From the NCBI RefSeq assembly GCF_020564355.1, contig NZ_JAJCRR010000001.1:372001-436000 (forward strand): DNA of 64,000 nt, read 5' to 3'. A model generated the notes under the pieces. It searched no databases. It was not told where the DNA came from and worked only from the letters and a program-made list of their open reading frames with translations. The position numbers were made by a program, and so were the translations under genes. Positions 50,661-60,233 of this stretch are shown here, in pieces (position 1 is the stretch's first letter; every line of letters starts with the position of its first letter). This stretch comes from Lachnospira pectinoschiza. Its GTDB lineage: Bacteria; Bacillota; Clostridia; Lachnospirales; Lachnospiraceae.

Positions 50661-51389
50661 ATGAGCGTAATTTCAATGAAGCAGTTACTTGAAGCAGGTG
50701 TTCACTTCGGACATCAGACAAGAAGATGGAATCCTAAGATGTCTGAGTACATCTACACAGAAAGAAACGGTATCCATATCATCGACTTACAGAAGTCTGT
50801 AGGTAAGGTTGATGAAGCTTATAAGGCGATTTCTGATATCGTAGCAGATGGCGGCACAATTCTTTTCGTAGGTACAAAGAAGCAGGCTCAGGATGCAATC
50901 GCAACAGAAGCAGAACGTTGTGGAATGTTCTATGTTAACGAAAGATGGTTAGGCGGTATGCTTACAAACTTCAAGACAATCCAGAGCAGAATCAACAGAT
51001 TAAAAGAAATCGAAGCAATGCAGGAAGACGGCACATTTGATGTTCTTCCTAAGAAGGAAGTTATCAACTTAAAGAAGGAAATGGAAAAGCTTACAAAGAA
51101 CCTTGGCGGTATCAAGGAAATGAAGAAGCTTCCGGATGCAATCTTTATCGTTGACCCTAAGAAGGAAAGAATCTGTGTACAGGAAGCACAGGCACTTGGC
51201 ATCAAGTTAATCGGTATTGTAGATACAAACTGTGATCCGGATGAATTAGATTATGTAATTCCGGGTAATGATGATGCTATCAGAGCTGTTAAGTTAATCG
51301 TTTCTAAGATGGCTGATGCAGTAATCGAAGCAAATCAGGGTGTAGAAGAAGCTCCGGCTGAAGAAGCAGAAGCTGTAGAAGAAGCTTAA
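50661..51389 (+). CDS. rpsB: 30S ribosomal protein S2
   Basis: This 242-residue protein begins [20 protein letters not shown] with [20 protein letters not shown] following, and contains [20 protein letters not shown] and [12 protein letters not shown], all standard for S2. An acidic Glu/Ala tail ([14 protein letters not shown]) ends it. ATGGAGG precedes ATG 50661. A terminator separates it from tsf. Confidence 0.98.
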   Translation: MSVISMKQLLEAGVHFGHQTRRWNPKMSEYIYTERNGIHIIDLQKSVGKVDEAYKAISDIVADGGTILFVGTKKQAQDAIATEAERCGMFYVNERWLGGMLTNFKTIQSRINRLKEIEAMQEDGTFDVLPKKEVINLKKEMEKLTKNLGGIKEMKKLPDAIFIVDPKKERICVQEAQALGIKLIGIVDTNCDPDELDYVIPGNDDAIRAVKLIVSKMADAVIEANQGVEEAPAEEAEAVEEA

Positions 51390-51448
51390 TTTACACAAAA
51401 CACAGATAGAAATGCTGATAAGTAGTTGAGAGATTATTTATGGCTCTA

Positions 51449-51488
51449 AAATGCTTCAGCCTGAAAGAAACAGGTTGAGGCATTTTTT
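51449..51488 (+). terminator. Terminator/attenuator between rpsB and tsf
   Basis: The arms 51449-51463 and 51471-51485 pair completely, with two wobbles and a 7-nt loop, and run into six T residues (51483-51488). It probably lowers tsf expression relative to rpsB. Confidence 0.9.
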
Positions 51489-51524
51489 AAAGTTTTTTAA
51501 TAAATGAAAGTGGAGGAATTACAA

Positions 51525-52451
51525 ATGGCAGCAGTTACAGCAGCAATGGTAAAAGAATTAAGAGAAATGACAGGCGCAGGTATGATGGATTGTAAGAAGG
51601 CTCTTGCAAACACAGACGGCGATATGGACAAGGCTGTAGAATATTTAAGAGAAAACGGTATGGCAAAGGCAGCAAAGAAAGCTGGCAGAATTGCAGCAGA
51701 AGGTATCGTTAAGACTGTAGTTGAAGGTACTAAGGCAGCAATCGTAGAGGTAAATTCAGAAACAGACTTCGTTGCAAAGAATGCAGATTTCAACGCATAT
51801 GTTGAAGATGTTGCAGCACAGGCTTTAACAACAAAGGCAGCTGATATTGATGCATTTTTAGCAGAAAGCTGGAACAAGGATTCATCTAAGACTGTAGCAG
51901 ATGCTTTAGCAGGACAGATTGCCGTAATCGGTGAAAACTTAAAGATTAGAAGATTCGCCCAGTTAGAAGAAGCAAATGGTTTCATTGCTTCTTACATTCA
52001 CATGGGTGGTAAGATTGGTGTATTAGTAGATGTTGAGACAGATGTTGTAAATCCTGCAATTGAAGAAATGGCTAGAAACGTAGCTATGCAGGCAGCAGCT
52101 TTAAAGCCAATGTACACAAACAGAGATGAAGTTGATGCAGACTACATCGCTAAGGAAACAGAAATCATTACAGCAGCAGCTAAGAATGAAAAGCCGGATG
52201 CAAACGATAAGATTATCGAAGGTATGGTTAAGGGACGTATCAATAAGGAATTAAAGGAAATCTGCCTTCTTGACCAGGTATACGTTAAGGCTGAAGACGG
52301 AAAGCAGAGCGTATCTGCATACGTTGCTTCTGTAGCAAAAGAAAACAATGCTAACATCAAGATTAAGGGATTTGTTCGTTTTGAAACAGGCGAAGGTATC
52401 GAAAAGAAGAACGAAGACTTCGCAGCAGAAGTTGCAGCACAGTTAAAGTAA
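51525..52451 (+). CDS. tsf: Elongation factor Ts
   Basis: From ATG 51525, with GGAGG 9 nt upstream, it has 308 residues. The family motif LREMTGAGMMDCKKALA lies at about residues 11-27, the NSETDFVAKNADF motif near 79-91, and the C-terminal dimer/core region follows. It exchanges GDP for GTP on EF-Tu. The upstream in-frame ATG at 51504 precedes the ribosome binding site and is unlikely. Confidence 0.97.
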   Translation: MAAVTAAMVKELREMTGAGMMDCKKALANTDGDMDKAVEYLRENGMAKAAKKAGRIAAEGIVKTVVEGTKAAIVEVNSETDFVAKNADFNAYVEDVAAQALTTKAADIDAFLAESWNKDSSKTVADALAGQIAVIGENLKIRRFAQLEEANGFIASYIHMGGKIGVLVDVETDVVNPAIEEMARNVAMQAAALKPMYTNRDEVDADYIAKETEIITAAAKNEKPDANDKIIEGMVKGRINKELKEICLLDQVYVKAEDGKQSVSAYVASVAKENNANIKIKGFVRFETGEGIEKKNEDFAAEVAAQLK

Positions 52452-52497
52452 TCTTTGATTCAAATCATGCACTGATAATACAGATAAATCATAATAG

Positions 52498-52537
52498 TCC
52501 TCAGATTGCCGGGAAGACTGGCAGTTTGGGGATTTTT
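52498..52537 (+). terminator. Rho-independent terminator after tsf
   Basis: TCCTCAGATTGCC (52498-52510) pairs with GGCAGTTTGGGGA (52520-52532) with wobbles, followed by five T residues (52533-52537). Confidence 0.88.
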
Positions 52538-52596
52538 GTATTATGCCGGATTCATATAAAGAATGTATTATCTGAATCAAAGGATAAAATAACATC

Positions 52597-52625
52597 TTCA
52601 TTTATCAGACGTTTTATGATATACT
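52597..52625 (+). promoter_or_regulatory. Candidate extended -10 promoter for the bactofilin gene
   Basis: TATACT (52620-52625) has an extended -10 TGA just upstream (52617-52619). A weak TTCATT -35 (52597-52602) lies 17 nt before it. It lies between the tsf terminator and the bactofilin start. Confidence 0.5.
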
Positions 52626-52662
52626 TATATAAGTAGTGCAAAGTGGTTGGAGGTATACAATA

Positions 52663-53361
52663 ATGGGATTATTTAAAGACAATAAAAATGAATCCAGACA
52701 ATTTTTTGAACCGGACATTCAACCGGATATTTTGGAGGAGAAAAAGGAAATGTTATCTGAAGGTGAACAGATGGGTTCTGATATTGACAGAGTGATTAAT
52801 GAAAGAAGTAATGATATAGAGCATATGGACATATTAGATGATGATTCAGTAGAAGAAACAGCGGTCATTACCGCGGGACTGACTGTTACAGGGAATCTTG
52901 ACTCTACGGGTTCTATTGATATCTATGGTACGGTGGAAGGCGATGTCAGCTGTATGGGCAAATTAACCGTCAGTGGTGTAGTACGCGGTGCAATCGGCGC
53001 CAATGAAGTGTTTGCAAATGATGCACAGATAGAAGGTGACATTCACGCTACCGGTTCTGTAAAGATTGGCAAAGGCACTGTAATTATCGGTGATTTATAC
53101 GGAACTTCTGCGGTAATTGCAGGTGCGGTCAAGGGAAATATTGACATCGAAGGTCCTGTTATTGTAGATTCTACAGCAATCGTCGTTGGCGATATGAAAT
53201 TTAAGACGGTACAGATTAACAACGGTGCAACCATTGAGGGCAGATGCTCCCAGTGCTACGGTGATGTCAATACAGAGGCAGTGTTCCAGAAGAATCCTTT
53301 TGCAAAGGCAGAACAAAAAGCAGAACCGGCAGAGGTGGCAGAAGAAACGGATATGCAGTAA
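52663..53361 (+). CDS. Bactofilin family polymer-forming protein
   Basis: From ATG 52663, with TTGGAGG upstream, it has 232 residues. A central beta-helix (about 70-185) has regularly spaced repeats: GNLDSTGSIDIYGTVEGDVS, then GKLTVSGVVRGAIGANEVFA and GDIHATGSVKIGKG. N- and C-terminal tails are disordered and charged. Bactofilins polymerise into cytoskeletal filaments near the membrane and scaffold cell-wall or other machinery. Its place between tsf and pyrH is unusual. Confidence 0.88.
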   Translation: MGLFKDNKNESRQFFEPDIQPDILEEKKEMLSEGEQMGSDIDRVINERSNDIEHMDILDDDSVEETAVITAGLTVTGNLDSTGSIDIYGTVEGDVSCMGKLTVSGVVRGAIGANEVFANDAQIEGDIHATGSVKIGKGTVIIGDLYGTSAVIAGAVKGNIDIEGPVIVDSTAIVVGDMKFKTVQINNGATIEGRCSQCYGDVNTEAVFQKNPFAKAEQKAEPAEVAEETDMQ

Positions 53362-53482
53362 AAGCCAGAAGACATTTAACGGCAGAAGCTGACTTGCCGG
53401 AGCAGATATACATAAAGAACAGCATACCGGCAGTAACGAAGAAATAAAAAGCGCGAGAGCAGCAGAGAGGAAATCAAAACAC

Positions 53483-54181
53483 ATGAAAAGAGTTATTTTA
53501 AAATTAAGCGGAGAAGCATTAGCAGGTGAGCAGAAGTCAGGATATGATGATGCACTGATTGCAGATATTGCAAGACAGGTCAAGGCAATTATTGATAAAG
53601 GAATTGATGTCGGCGTAGTAATCGGTGGCGGCAACTACTGGAGAGGACGTTCAAACGATAACATCGATAGAACAAAAGCAGACCAGATTGGTATGCTTGC
53701 AACCATTATGAACTGCATTTATGTATCAGAAATTTTCCGTTCAGAAGGGGTAAAGACAAACATTTTAACACCATTTGAATGTGGCAGCATGACAAAGCTG
53801 TTCTCAAAGGACAGAGCCAACAAGTATTTTGAAAAAGGCATGGTAGTCTTTTTCGCAGGTGGTACAGGTCATCCGTACTTCTCTACAGATACAGGAATTG
53901 TGCTTCGTGCGATTGAACTGGATGCAGATGCCATTTTACTGGCAAAGGCGATTGACGGCATTTACGACAGTGACCCGAAGATTAATTCACAGGCAAAGAA
54001 GTATGACAAGATTTCCATTCAGGAAGTTGTTGACAAGCAGCTTGGTGTTATTGATATGACCGCATCCGTTATGTGCATGGAAAATAAGATGCCGTTAATG
54101 GTATTTGGCTTAAATGAGGACAACAGCATTTTAAATGCCATGACAGGAAAATTCAACGGAACAGTTGTAACAGTTGACTAA
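53483..54181 (+). CDS. pyrH: Uridylate kinase (UMP kinase)
   Basis: This 232-residue amino-acid-kinase-fold enzyme has RVILKLSGEALAGEQKSGYD at the start, VGVVIGGGNYWRGR, AGGTGHPYFSTDTG and DGIYDSDPK. It phosphorylates UMP to UDP. AGAGAGGAAAT precedes ATG 53483. The 121-nt gap before it contains TGCCGG (53395-53400) facing CCGGCA (53427-53432) and no clear promoter. Confidence 0.97.
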   Translation: MKRVILKLSGEALAGEQKSGYDDALIADIARQVKAIIDKGIDVGVVIGGGNYWRGRSNDNIDRTKADQIGMLATIMNCIYVSEIFRSEGVKTNILTPFECGSMTKLFSKDRANKYFEKGMVVFFAGGTGHPYFSTDTGIVLRAIELDADAILLAKAIDGIYDSDPKINSQAKKYDKISIQEVVDKQLGVIDMTASVMCMENKMPLMVFGLNEDNSILNAMTGKFNGTVVTVD

Positions 54182-54241
54182 TTGTCAAAGATATGATAAA
54201 CAGATAGTAGAAAGAAAAATACAAAACACAGTGAGGTAATT

Positions 54242-54793
54242 ATGAGCGAAATGAAAGAATTCGAAGAAAAAATGGGCAAATCCGTAGATGCGTTACAGGA
54301 AGATTACGCAACGATCCGTGCAGGAAGAGCCAATCCGCATATTTTAGATAAGATTAAGGTGGATTATTACGGAACACCGACATCCTTACAGCAGGTTGCC
54401 AACATTTCCGTACCGGAAGCCAGAATGATTCAGATCCAGCCTTGGGAAGCCAGCCTGATTAAAGACATTGAAAAGGCAATTCTCGTATCTGAATTAGGCA
54501 TTACACCGAATAATGACGGTAAGGTTATCCGTCTGGTATTCCCGGAACTGACGGAAGACAGACGTAAGGAACTGGCAAAGGATATCAAGAAAAAGGGTGA
54601 TAATGCCAAGGTTGCAATCCGTAACATCAGACGTGATGCCAATGATGCATTTAAGAAGATGAACAAGGGTGGAGAATTATCAGATGATGAACTCAAAGGC
54701 AAGGAAGATGAAGTTCAGAAGCTGACAGATAAATATGTAGATATGATTGACAAAGCAATTGACGAAAAGACAAAAGAAATTCTTACAGTATAA
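54242..54793 (+). CDS. frr: Ribosome recycling factor
   Basis: This 183-residue protein has the standard RRF pattern: EDYATIRAGRANPHILDKIK, then VDYYGTPTSLQQVANISVPE and EDRRKELAKDIKKKGDNAKV. It splits post-termination ribosomes with EF-G. GAGGTAAT precedes ATG 54242. A large terminator follows. Confidence 0.97.
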   Translation: MSEMKEFEEKMGKSVDALQEDYATIRAGRANPHILDKIKVDYYGTPTSLQQVANISVPEARMIQIQPWEASLIKDIEKAILVSELGITPNNDGKVIRLVFPELTEDRRKELAKDIKKKGDNAKVAIRNIRRDANDAFKKMNKGGELSDDELKGKEDEVQKLTDKYVDMIDKAIDEKTKEILTV

Positions 54794-54798
54794 TACAG

Positions 54799-54886
54799 GG
54801 AAAGCTGTCGCACTAAGGTAAATACATGAATTGTTCCGGTCATAGAAGAATGTATCGGATTCCTTAGTGCGGCAATTTCCATTTTT
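54799..54886 (+). terminator. Large terminator hairpin after frr
   Basis: GGAAA (54799-54803) and CGCACTAAGG (54809-54818) pair with TTTCC (54876-54880) and CCTTAGTGCG (54862-54871). The long loop contains a second inverted pair, ATACAT/ATGTAT. A T-run follows at 54882-54886. Confidence 0.82.
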
Positions 54887-54991
54887 ATTGAAGATGACGG
54901 AGTAAAAAAAGAATCTGTGGAATGCAGTTTCAGACTTTTGTTATCGGCAGATATGAATATTGCAGCAGGAAAATGCAGGAATGAGGCAGAT

Positions 54992-55726
54992 ATGGATACA
55001 TTAAATGAAGCATTGGGATTAAAAATTCCGCAGCACGTTGCCGTTATTTTGGACGGAAACGGCAGGTGGGCAAAGCAAAGACACATGCCCCGCACATACG
55101 GACATAAGGTTGGCAGTAAGGTTGTTGAAGATATGCTGACGGTTGTAGACGATTTAGGCGTAAAATATTTTACAGTGTATGCATTTTCAACAGAAAACTG
55201 GAAGCGTTCTACGGAGGAGGTTTCAACACTGATGACCATTCTGCGTACATATTTAAAGGACTGTGTCAAAAAATCCATGAAAAATAATGTACGGTGCCGT
55301 GTGATTGGCAGACGTGAGGAATTAAGTGCAGATATTATCGAAAGCATTGAAAATCTGGAACAAAAGACGAAGAACAACACCGGCTTGCAGTTTACGATTG
55401 CGATTAATTACGGCGGCAGGGATGAGATTACAAGAGCGGTGAGAAAGCTTGCCACAAAGGTTTCAAACCACGAACTTGCCCCGGAGGATATTACAGAAGA
55501 AATGATTTCTAAGAATCTGGATACATGGGAACTTCCGGATCCGGATTTACTTATCCGCACCAGCGGTGAACAGCGTCTCTCCAATTATCTGCCGTGGCAG
55601 CTTGCCTATACGGAATTTTACTTTACAGATGTACACTGGCCGGATTTTAATAAAGAGGAATTGATTCGTGCGTTTGAGAAATATAATAAAAGAGAACGCA
55701 GATTTGGCGGTGTAACGGAGGAATAG
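54992..55726 (+). CDS. uppS: Undecaprenyl diphosphate synthase (cis-prenyltransferase)
   Basis: This is a 244-residue enzyme from ATG 54992, with GAGG upstream. VAVILDGNGRWAKQR carries catalytic Asp21; TVYAFSTENWKRS and LLIRTSGEQRLSNYLPWQ (substrate site) are present. It makes the lipid carrier for cell-wall synthesis. The frame extends upstream to 54917, but those codons carry no family sequence and fall after the frr terminator. Confidence 0.95.
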   Translation: MDTLNEALGLKIPQHVAVILDGNGRWAKQRHMPRTYGHKVGSKVVEDMLTVVDDLGVKYFTVYAFSTENWKRSTEEVSTLMTILRTYLKDCVKKSMKNNVRCRVIGRREELSADIIESIENLEQKTKNNTGLQFTIAINYGGRDEITRAVRKLATKVSNHELAPEDITEEMISKNLDTWELPDPDLLIRTSGEQRLSNYLPWQLAYTEFYFTDVHWPDFNKEELIRAFEKYNKRERRFGGVTEE

Positions 55727-55730
55727 GACA

Positions 55731-56540
55731 ATGAAAACAAGAATTTTAAGCGGAATTGTTCTGGTAATTATTATGGCTTCGGCATTGGTATGCGGAAGCT
55801 GGTATTTATTCGGATTAAATCTGATGATTGCACTGATTGGAATGTTTGAACTGTACCGTGTCATTCATATGGAAAAGACAGTCATGGCATATGCAGGATA
55901 CATAGCGTGTATACTGTATTATATCTGTATCGGGGCAGGACGGGATGAGTATCTTTTACTGGTACTGGCAGCAGCCGTTATGGCGGTTATGGCAGTCTAT
56001 GTCTTTGCCTTTCCGAAGTACCGCACGGAAAATGTGTGCATTACCCTTTTAGGACTTGTCTATGTGGCAATGCTGCTTTCTTACATTTATAAGGTGCGTA
56101 CCTATCATGACGGCATTTACACCGTATGGCTGATATTTGCGGCTTCATGGGTAAATGACACCTTTGCATATTTTACAGGGGTATTTTTCGGCAGACATAA
56201 AATGGCGCCGAAGCTTTCACCAAAAAAATCGGTTGAAGGCGGTATCGGCGGTGTTGTGGCATCGGCGGTGATTGGTGGTATTTACGGCTTTCTTGTAAGT
56301 CCGCATATGTCCGGCGTAATTGCTTACCCGGTTGTAACATTTGCGGCAGCAAGCTTTATCGGCGCATTTTTTGCGATTGTAGGCGATTTGGCGGCATCAG
56401 CGATTAAAAGAAACCACGATGTCAAGGATTACGGAACACTGATTCCGGGACACGGCGGTATTTTAGACCGTTTTGACAGTGTTATTTTTACGGCACCGGC
56501 GGTTTACTGGGCGGTGTATTTAATCAATCAGTTTTTATAG
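55731..56540 (+). CDS. cdsA: Phosphatidate cytidylyltransferase
   Basis: This 269-residue integral membrane protein has about eight hydrophobic segments and the CDP-diglyceride synthase signature near the end: SAIKRNHDVKDYGTLIPGHG followed by GILDRFDS (about 221-248). It makes CDP-diacylglycerol for phospholipids. It follows uppS by 4 nt; uppS-cdsA-dxr-rseP is the usual order. Confidence 0.96.
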   Translation: MKTRILSGIVLVIIMASALVCGSWYLFGLNLMIALIGMFELYRVIHMEKTVMAYAGYIACILYYICIGAGRDEYLLLVLAAAVMAVMAVYVFAFPKYRTENVCITLLGLVYVAMLLSYIYKVRTYHDGIYTVWLIFAASWVNDTFAYFTGVFFGRHKMAPKLSPKKSVEGGIGGVVASAVIGGIYGFLVSPHMSGVIAYPVVTFAAASFIGAFFAIVGDLAASAIKRNHDVKDYGTLIPGHGGILDRFDSVIFTAPAVYWAVYLINQFL

Positions 56541-56613
56541 ATTTTAACTGTCAGAAGATTTTATCGGACAGATAAGACAGAAGCGCTGTTTTGGGCGCAG
56601 AAAAGAGGAAAAA

Positions 56614-57756
56614 ATGAAGACAATCTCGTTACTGGGTTCTACAGGTTCTATCGGGACACAGACACTGGATGTAATCAGAAGAAATAAAGATATTAAAGTT
56701 GCGGCGCTGGCAGCAGGAACAAGGGTCAAAGAACTGGCAGCACAGGCACGTGAATTTAAGCCGGAACTGGTCTGCATCGGCAGTGAAAAACTGGCAGGCG
56801 ATTTAAAGACAGAGCTGGCGGATATGGACGTACGTATTGTTTCCGGCAGTGAAGGATTAATCGAAGCAGCGACAATCGCTTCAGCAGATATTGTGCTGAC
56901 GGCAGTTGTCGGCATGATGGGCATTGTACCGACTATCCGCGCAATTGAAGCGGGAAAAGACATTGCACTGGCAAACAAGGAAACACTGGTAACGGCGGGA
57001 CACATCATTATGCCGCTTGCCAAAGAAAAAAACGTGCATATCTATCCGGTAGACAGCGAACATTCCGCAATATTCCAGTCATTAAACGGTGAAAATAAAA
57101 AGCAGGCAGAAAAGATTCTGCTGACGGCTTCCGGCGGACCGTTCCGCGGAAAGACAATTGCGGATTTAAAAAATGTAACGGTAGAAGATGCACTCAATCA
57201 CCCGAACTGGTCTATGGGTAAAAAAATCACGATAGATTCTTCCACTATGGTAAATAAAGGATTGGAAGTTATGGAGGCACAGTGGCTGTTTGACGTACCG
57301 GCAGAAAAGGTGCAGGTTGTTATCCAGCCGCAGAGCATTATTCATTCCATGGTGCAGTTTGTGGATGGCGGCATTATGGCACAGCTTGGCAGTCCCGATA
57401 TGCGTCTGCCGATTCAGTATGCGCTGTATTATCCGGAGAGAAGACCGCTCAATACCGGGCGCGTAGATTTCTTTGAACTGGGTAAAATAACATTTGAAAA
57501 ACCGGATTTTGAAAATTTCAGGGGCTTAAAGCTTGCTTACGGAGCGGCATCACAGGGCGGCAATATTCCGACGGCGTTCAATGCAGCAAATGAAGTGGCA
57601 GTCCGCAAGTTTTTAAATCGTGAAATTGCATATCTGGATATACCGGAAATGATTGCATATGCAATGGAGCAGACCGCGTTTAAAGAAAATCCGGACGTAG
57701 CACAGATTCTGGAAACGGAACGTGCCGTGACGGAACTGCTTGAGAGCCGTTGGTAA
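56614..57756 (+). CDS. dxr: 1-deoxy-D-xylulose 5-phosphate reductoisomerase
   Basis: This 380-residue MEP-pathway enzyme has the NADPH-binding motif LLGSTGSIGTQTLDVI (about 5-20), ALANKETLVTAG, PVDSEHSAIFQ (metal/substrate region) and a C-terminal helical domain. It makes MEP from DXP. AGAGGAAAAA precedes ATG 56614. Together with ispG and uppS it forms an isoprenoid group. Confidence 0.97.
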   Translation: MKTISLLGSTGSIGTQTLDVIRRNKDIKVAALAAGTRVKELAAQAREFKPELVCIGSEKLAGDLKTELADMDVRIVSGSEGLIEAATIASADIVLTAVVGMMGIVPTIRAIEAGKDIALANKETLVTAGHIIMPLAKEKNVHIYPVDSEHSAIFQSLNGENKKQAEKILLTASGGPFRGKTIADLKNVTVEDALNHPNWSMGKKITIDSSTMVNKGLEVMEAQWLFDVPAEKVQVVIQPQSIIHSMVQFVDGGIMAQLGSPDMRLPIQYALYYPERRPLNTGRVDFFELGKITFEKPDFENFRGLKLAYGAASQGGNIPTAFNAANEVAVRKFLNREIAYLDIPEMIAYAMEQTAFKENPDVAQILETERAVTELLESRW

Positions 57757-57772
57757 ATAAAGGAGGCAGAGG

Positions 57773-59131
57773 TTGATAGTAAATGTAATACTTGCCATAC
57801 TCGTTTTAAGTGTCATTATTATCGTACATGAGTTCGGGCATTTTATTGTGGCAAAAGCAAATGGCGTAACAGTTTTGGAATTTGCACTGGGATTTGGTCC
57901 GAAGCTGATTCATTTTAAAAAGGGAGAAACCGTATACAGTATCAAACTGCTTCCGTTTGGCGGTTCGTGTATGATGTTAGGCGATGAGTTTATGGAAGCC
58001 CAGACCGATGAAGATGAGGACGAACAGGCAGACGAAAAGGACGGCAAGGCAAAGACACTTGAAGAAGAATACGATGCGGACCGTGCATTTTCCAATAAAT
58101 CTGTGTGGTCGAGAATTGCCATTATCGCGGCAGGTCCGCTGTTTAATTTCCTGCTGGCACTGATTTTATCTATTATTATGATCGGTGTGGACGGTTATGA
58201 TTTATGTACCGTTGATAAGGTTTATGACAATTCACCGGCGCAGGAAGCAGGACTTGCAGAGGGCGATACCATTTTAAAAATTAACGGCGATAAGATGAGC
58301 TGTTCGAGAGAATATTCATTTTACCGTTATTATAATGCGGCAAAGACCATGAATATTACGTATGAGCGGGACGGACAGAAGTATACAACGCAGCTGACAC
58401 CGCAGTATACGAAACTCAGCTCTTATAAAATGGGTGTTGTCATCGAACCGGACTGTACAATTCAGAGCGTGACAAAGGATTCCCCGGCAGAAGCGGGCGG
58501 CATGCAGGCAAAGGATATTATTCTTTCCGTAGACGGCATTGCCATGGAAAACAGTACACAGTTTACCGAATATTTAAATCAGTCTACAGGGGAAACGTTA
58601 TCGGTTGTGGTAAGCCGCAACGGGAATCAGGTGACACTTGCGGTTACACCGCAGCTTGTCGAACAGGAAAGCTATTATACAGGACTGGCATCATACGGAG
58701 AGTATGTCAAATTATCTCCGGCACAGACGATTGTCTGCGCATTTAAGGAAGTCGGTTACTGGATTGAAATTGTTATTGAAAGTCTTGGCATGATGTTTAC
58801 GGGACAGGTCGGCATTAACGATTTGACAGGACCGGTAGGAACGGTCAGTGTTATGAGCTCTGTTGTGGAAAGCAGTAAACCGGCAGGCACGGTAGCAGTT
58901 TTAATGACATTATTCAGTCTTGCCATTATGATTAGCGCCAACTTAGGTGTCATGAACCTTCTGCCGCTCCCGGCTTTGGACGGCGGACGGCTGGTATTTT
59001 TCATTTTAGAGGTGCTGCGCGGCAAACCGGTTAAAAAAGAGCATGAAGGCATGGTGCATTTTGTGGGCATGATACTTTTAATGCTGTTAATGGTCTATGT
59101 CATGTTTAAAGATATCAGAGGGTTGTTTTAG
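57773..59131 (+). CDS. rseP: Site-2 metalloprotease RseP/RasP
   Basis: This 452-residue membrane protease starts at TTG 57773, with AAAGGAGG upstream. The zinc motif is HEFGH (His19, Glu20, His23). An acidic insert (about 80-100) follows, then two PDZ domains (NSPAQEAGLAEGDTILKING; DSPAEAGGMQAKDIILSVDG) and the second metal motif LPLPALDGGRL in the last membrane third. It cleaves membrane-embedded regulators and signal peptides. Two PDZ domains, as in E. coli RseP, where Bacillus RasP has one, are notable. Confidence 0.95.
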   Translation: MIVNVILAILVLSVIIIVHEFGHFIVAKANGVTVLEFALGFGPKLIHFKKGETVYSIKLLPFGGSCMMLGDEFMEAQTDEDEDEQADEKDGKAKTLEEEYDADRAFSNKSVWSRIAIIAAGPLFNFLLALILSIIMIGVDGYDLCTVDKVYDNSPAQEAGLAEGDTILKINGDKMSCSREYSFYRYYNAAKTMNITYERDGQKYTTQLTPQYTKLSSYKMGVVIEPDCTIQSVTKDSPAEAGGMQAKDIILSVDGIAMENSTQFTEYLNQSTGETLSVVVSRNGNQVTLAVTPQLVEQESYYTGLASYGEYVKLSPAQTIVCAFKEVGYWIEIVIESLGMMFTGQVGINDLTGPVGTVSVMSSVVESSKPAGTVAVLMTLFSLAIMISANLGVMNLLPLPALDGGRLVFFILEVLRGKPVKKEHEGMVHFVGMILLMLLMVYVMFKDIRGLF

Positions 59132-59168
59132 ATTCGGCAGTAAAATGTCTGCAAAATAGGAGAGTAAG

Positions 59169-60233
59169 ATGTTTAGAGAACATACGAAAACAGTAACAAT
59201 CGGCAATAAAAAAATCGGCGGCGGAAATCCGGTGCTGATTCAGTCTATGACCAATACCCATACGGAAGATGTAGAAGCAACGGTCAGACAGATACTGGAA
59301 CTGGAGGCGGCGGGCTGTGAAATTATCCGCTGTACCGTGCCGACCATTGAAGCGGCAAAGGCAGTTTCGGAAATCAAAAAATACATTCATATTCCACTGG
59401 TTGCGGATATTCATTTTGATTACCGCATGGCGATTGCGGCAATGGAAAACGGTGCGGATAAAATCCGTATCAATCCGGGCAATATCGGCGGTGCCGATAA
59501 GATTAAAGCTGTAGTGGACGTGGCAAAAGAACGCAATATTCCAATCCGTGTCGGTGTCAACAGCGGTTCGCTGGAAAAAGAACTGGTGGAAAAATACCAT
59601 GGTGTGACGGCAGAAGGTATTGTGGAGAGTGCGATTGACAAGGTACATATGATTGAGGAGCAGGGATATGACAATCTGGTTGTCAGTATCAAATCTTCCG
59701 ACGTCATGATGTGTGTCAAAGCCCATGAATTGATTGCACAAAAAATAGCATATCCATTGCATGTCGGCATTACAGAATCCGGTACGGCATTTTCAGGAAG
59801 CATTAAATCTGCACTCGGACTGGGACTGATTTTGAATCAGGGAATCGGCGATACCATCCGTGTTTCACTGACGGATAATCCGGTCAAAGAAGTGGAAGCG
59901 GCAAAGATTATTTTAAAGACACTGGGGCTTCGCAAAGGCGGTATTGAAGTCGTTTCCTGTCCGACCTGTGGCAGAACGCGCATTGACTTAATCGGACTGG
60001 CAAAGCAGGTAGAAGAAATGGTGTCTTCGTATGATTACGATTTAAAACTGGCAGTCATGGGCTGTGTTGTCAACGGACCGGGTGAAGCAAAGGAAGCGGA
60101 TCTGGGCATTGCAGGCGGTGACGGCTGTGGTGTGTTAATCAAACACGGCGAAGTGGTGTGCAAAGTACCGGAAGACGAACTGCTTTCAACCTTAAAGTAC
60201 GAATTAGACCATTGGGGTGGTACAGGTGTATAA
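59169..60233 (+). CDS. ispG: 4-hydroxy-3-methylbut-2-enyl diphosphate synthase
   Basis: This 354-residue enzyme has the TIM-barrel part (NPVLIQSMTNTHTEDVEATV; VADIHFDYRMA; NPGNIGG) and C-terminal iron-sulphur ligands in SCPTCGRTRIDL and MGCVVNGPGEAKEAD. It performs the penultimate MEP-pathway step. AGGAGAG precedes ATG 59169. Its last codons overlap the polC start by 8 nt. Confidence 0.97.
   Translation: MFREHTKTVTIGNKKIGGGNPVLIQSMTNTHTEDVEATVRQILELEAAGCEIIRCTVPTIEAAKAVSEIKKYIHIPLVADIHFDYRMAIAAMENGADKIRINPGNIGGADKIKAVVDVAKERNIPIRVGVNSGSLEKELVEKYHGVTAEGIVESAIDKVHMIEEQGYDNLVVSIKSSDVMMCVKAHELIAQKIAYPLHVGITESGTAFSGSIKSALGLGLILNQGIGDTIRVSLTDNPVKEVEAAKIILKTLGLRKGGIEVVSCPTCGRTRIDLIGLAKQVEEMVSSYDYDLKLAVMGCVVNGPGEAKEADLGIAGGDGCGVLIKHGEVVCKVPEDELLSTLKYELDHWGGTGV

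Noticed and set aside
52452..52662. Small gene between tsf and the bactofilin gene
   Set aside because: No open frame with a ribosome binding site is present; the gap is accounted for by a terminator and a candidate promoter.
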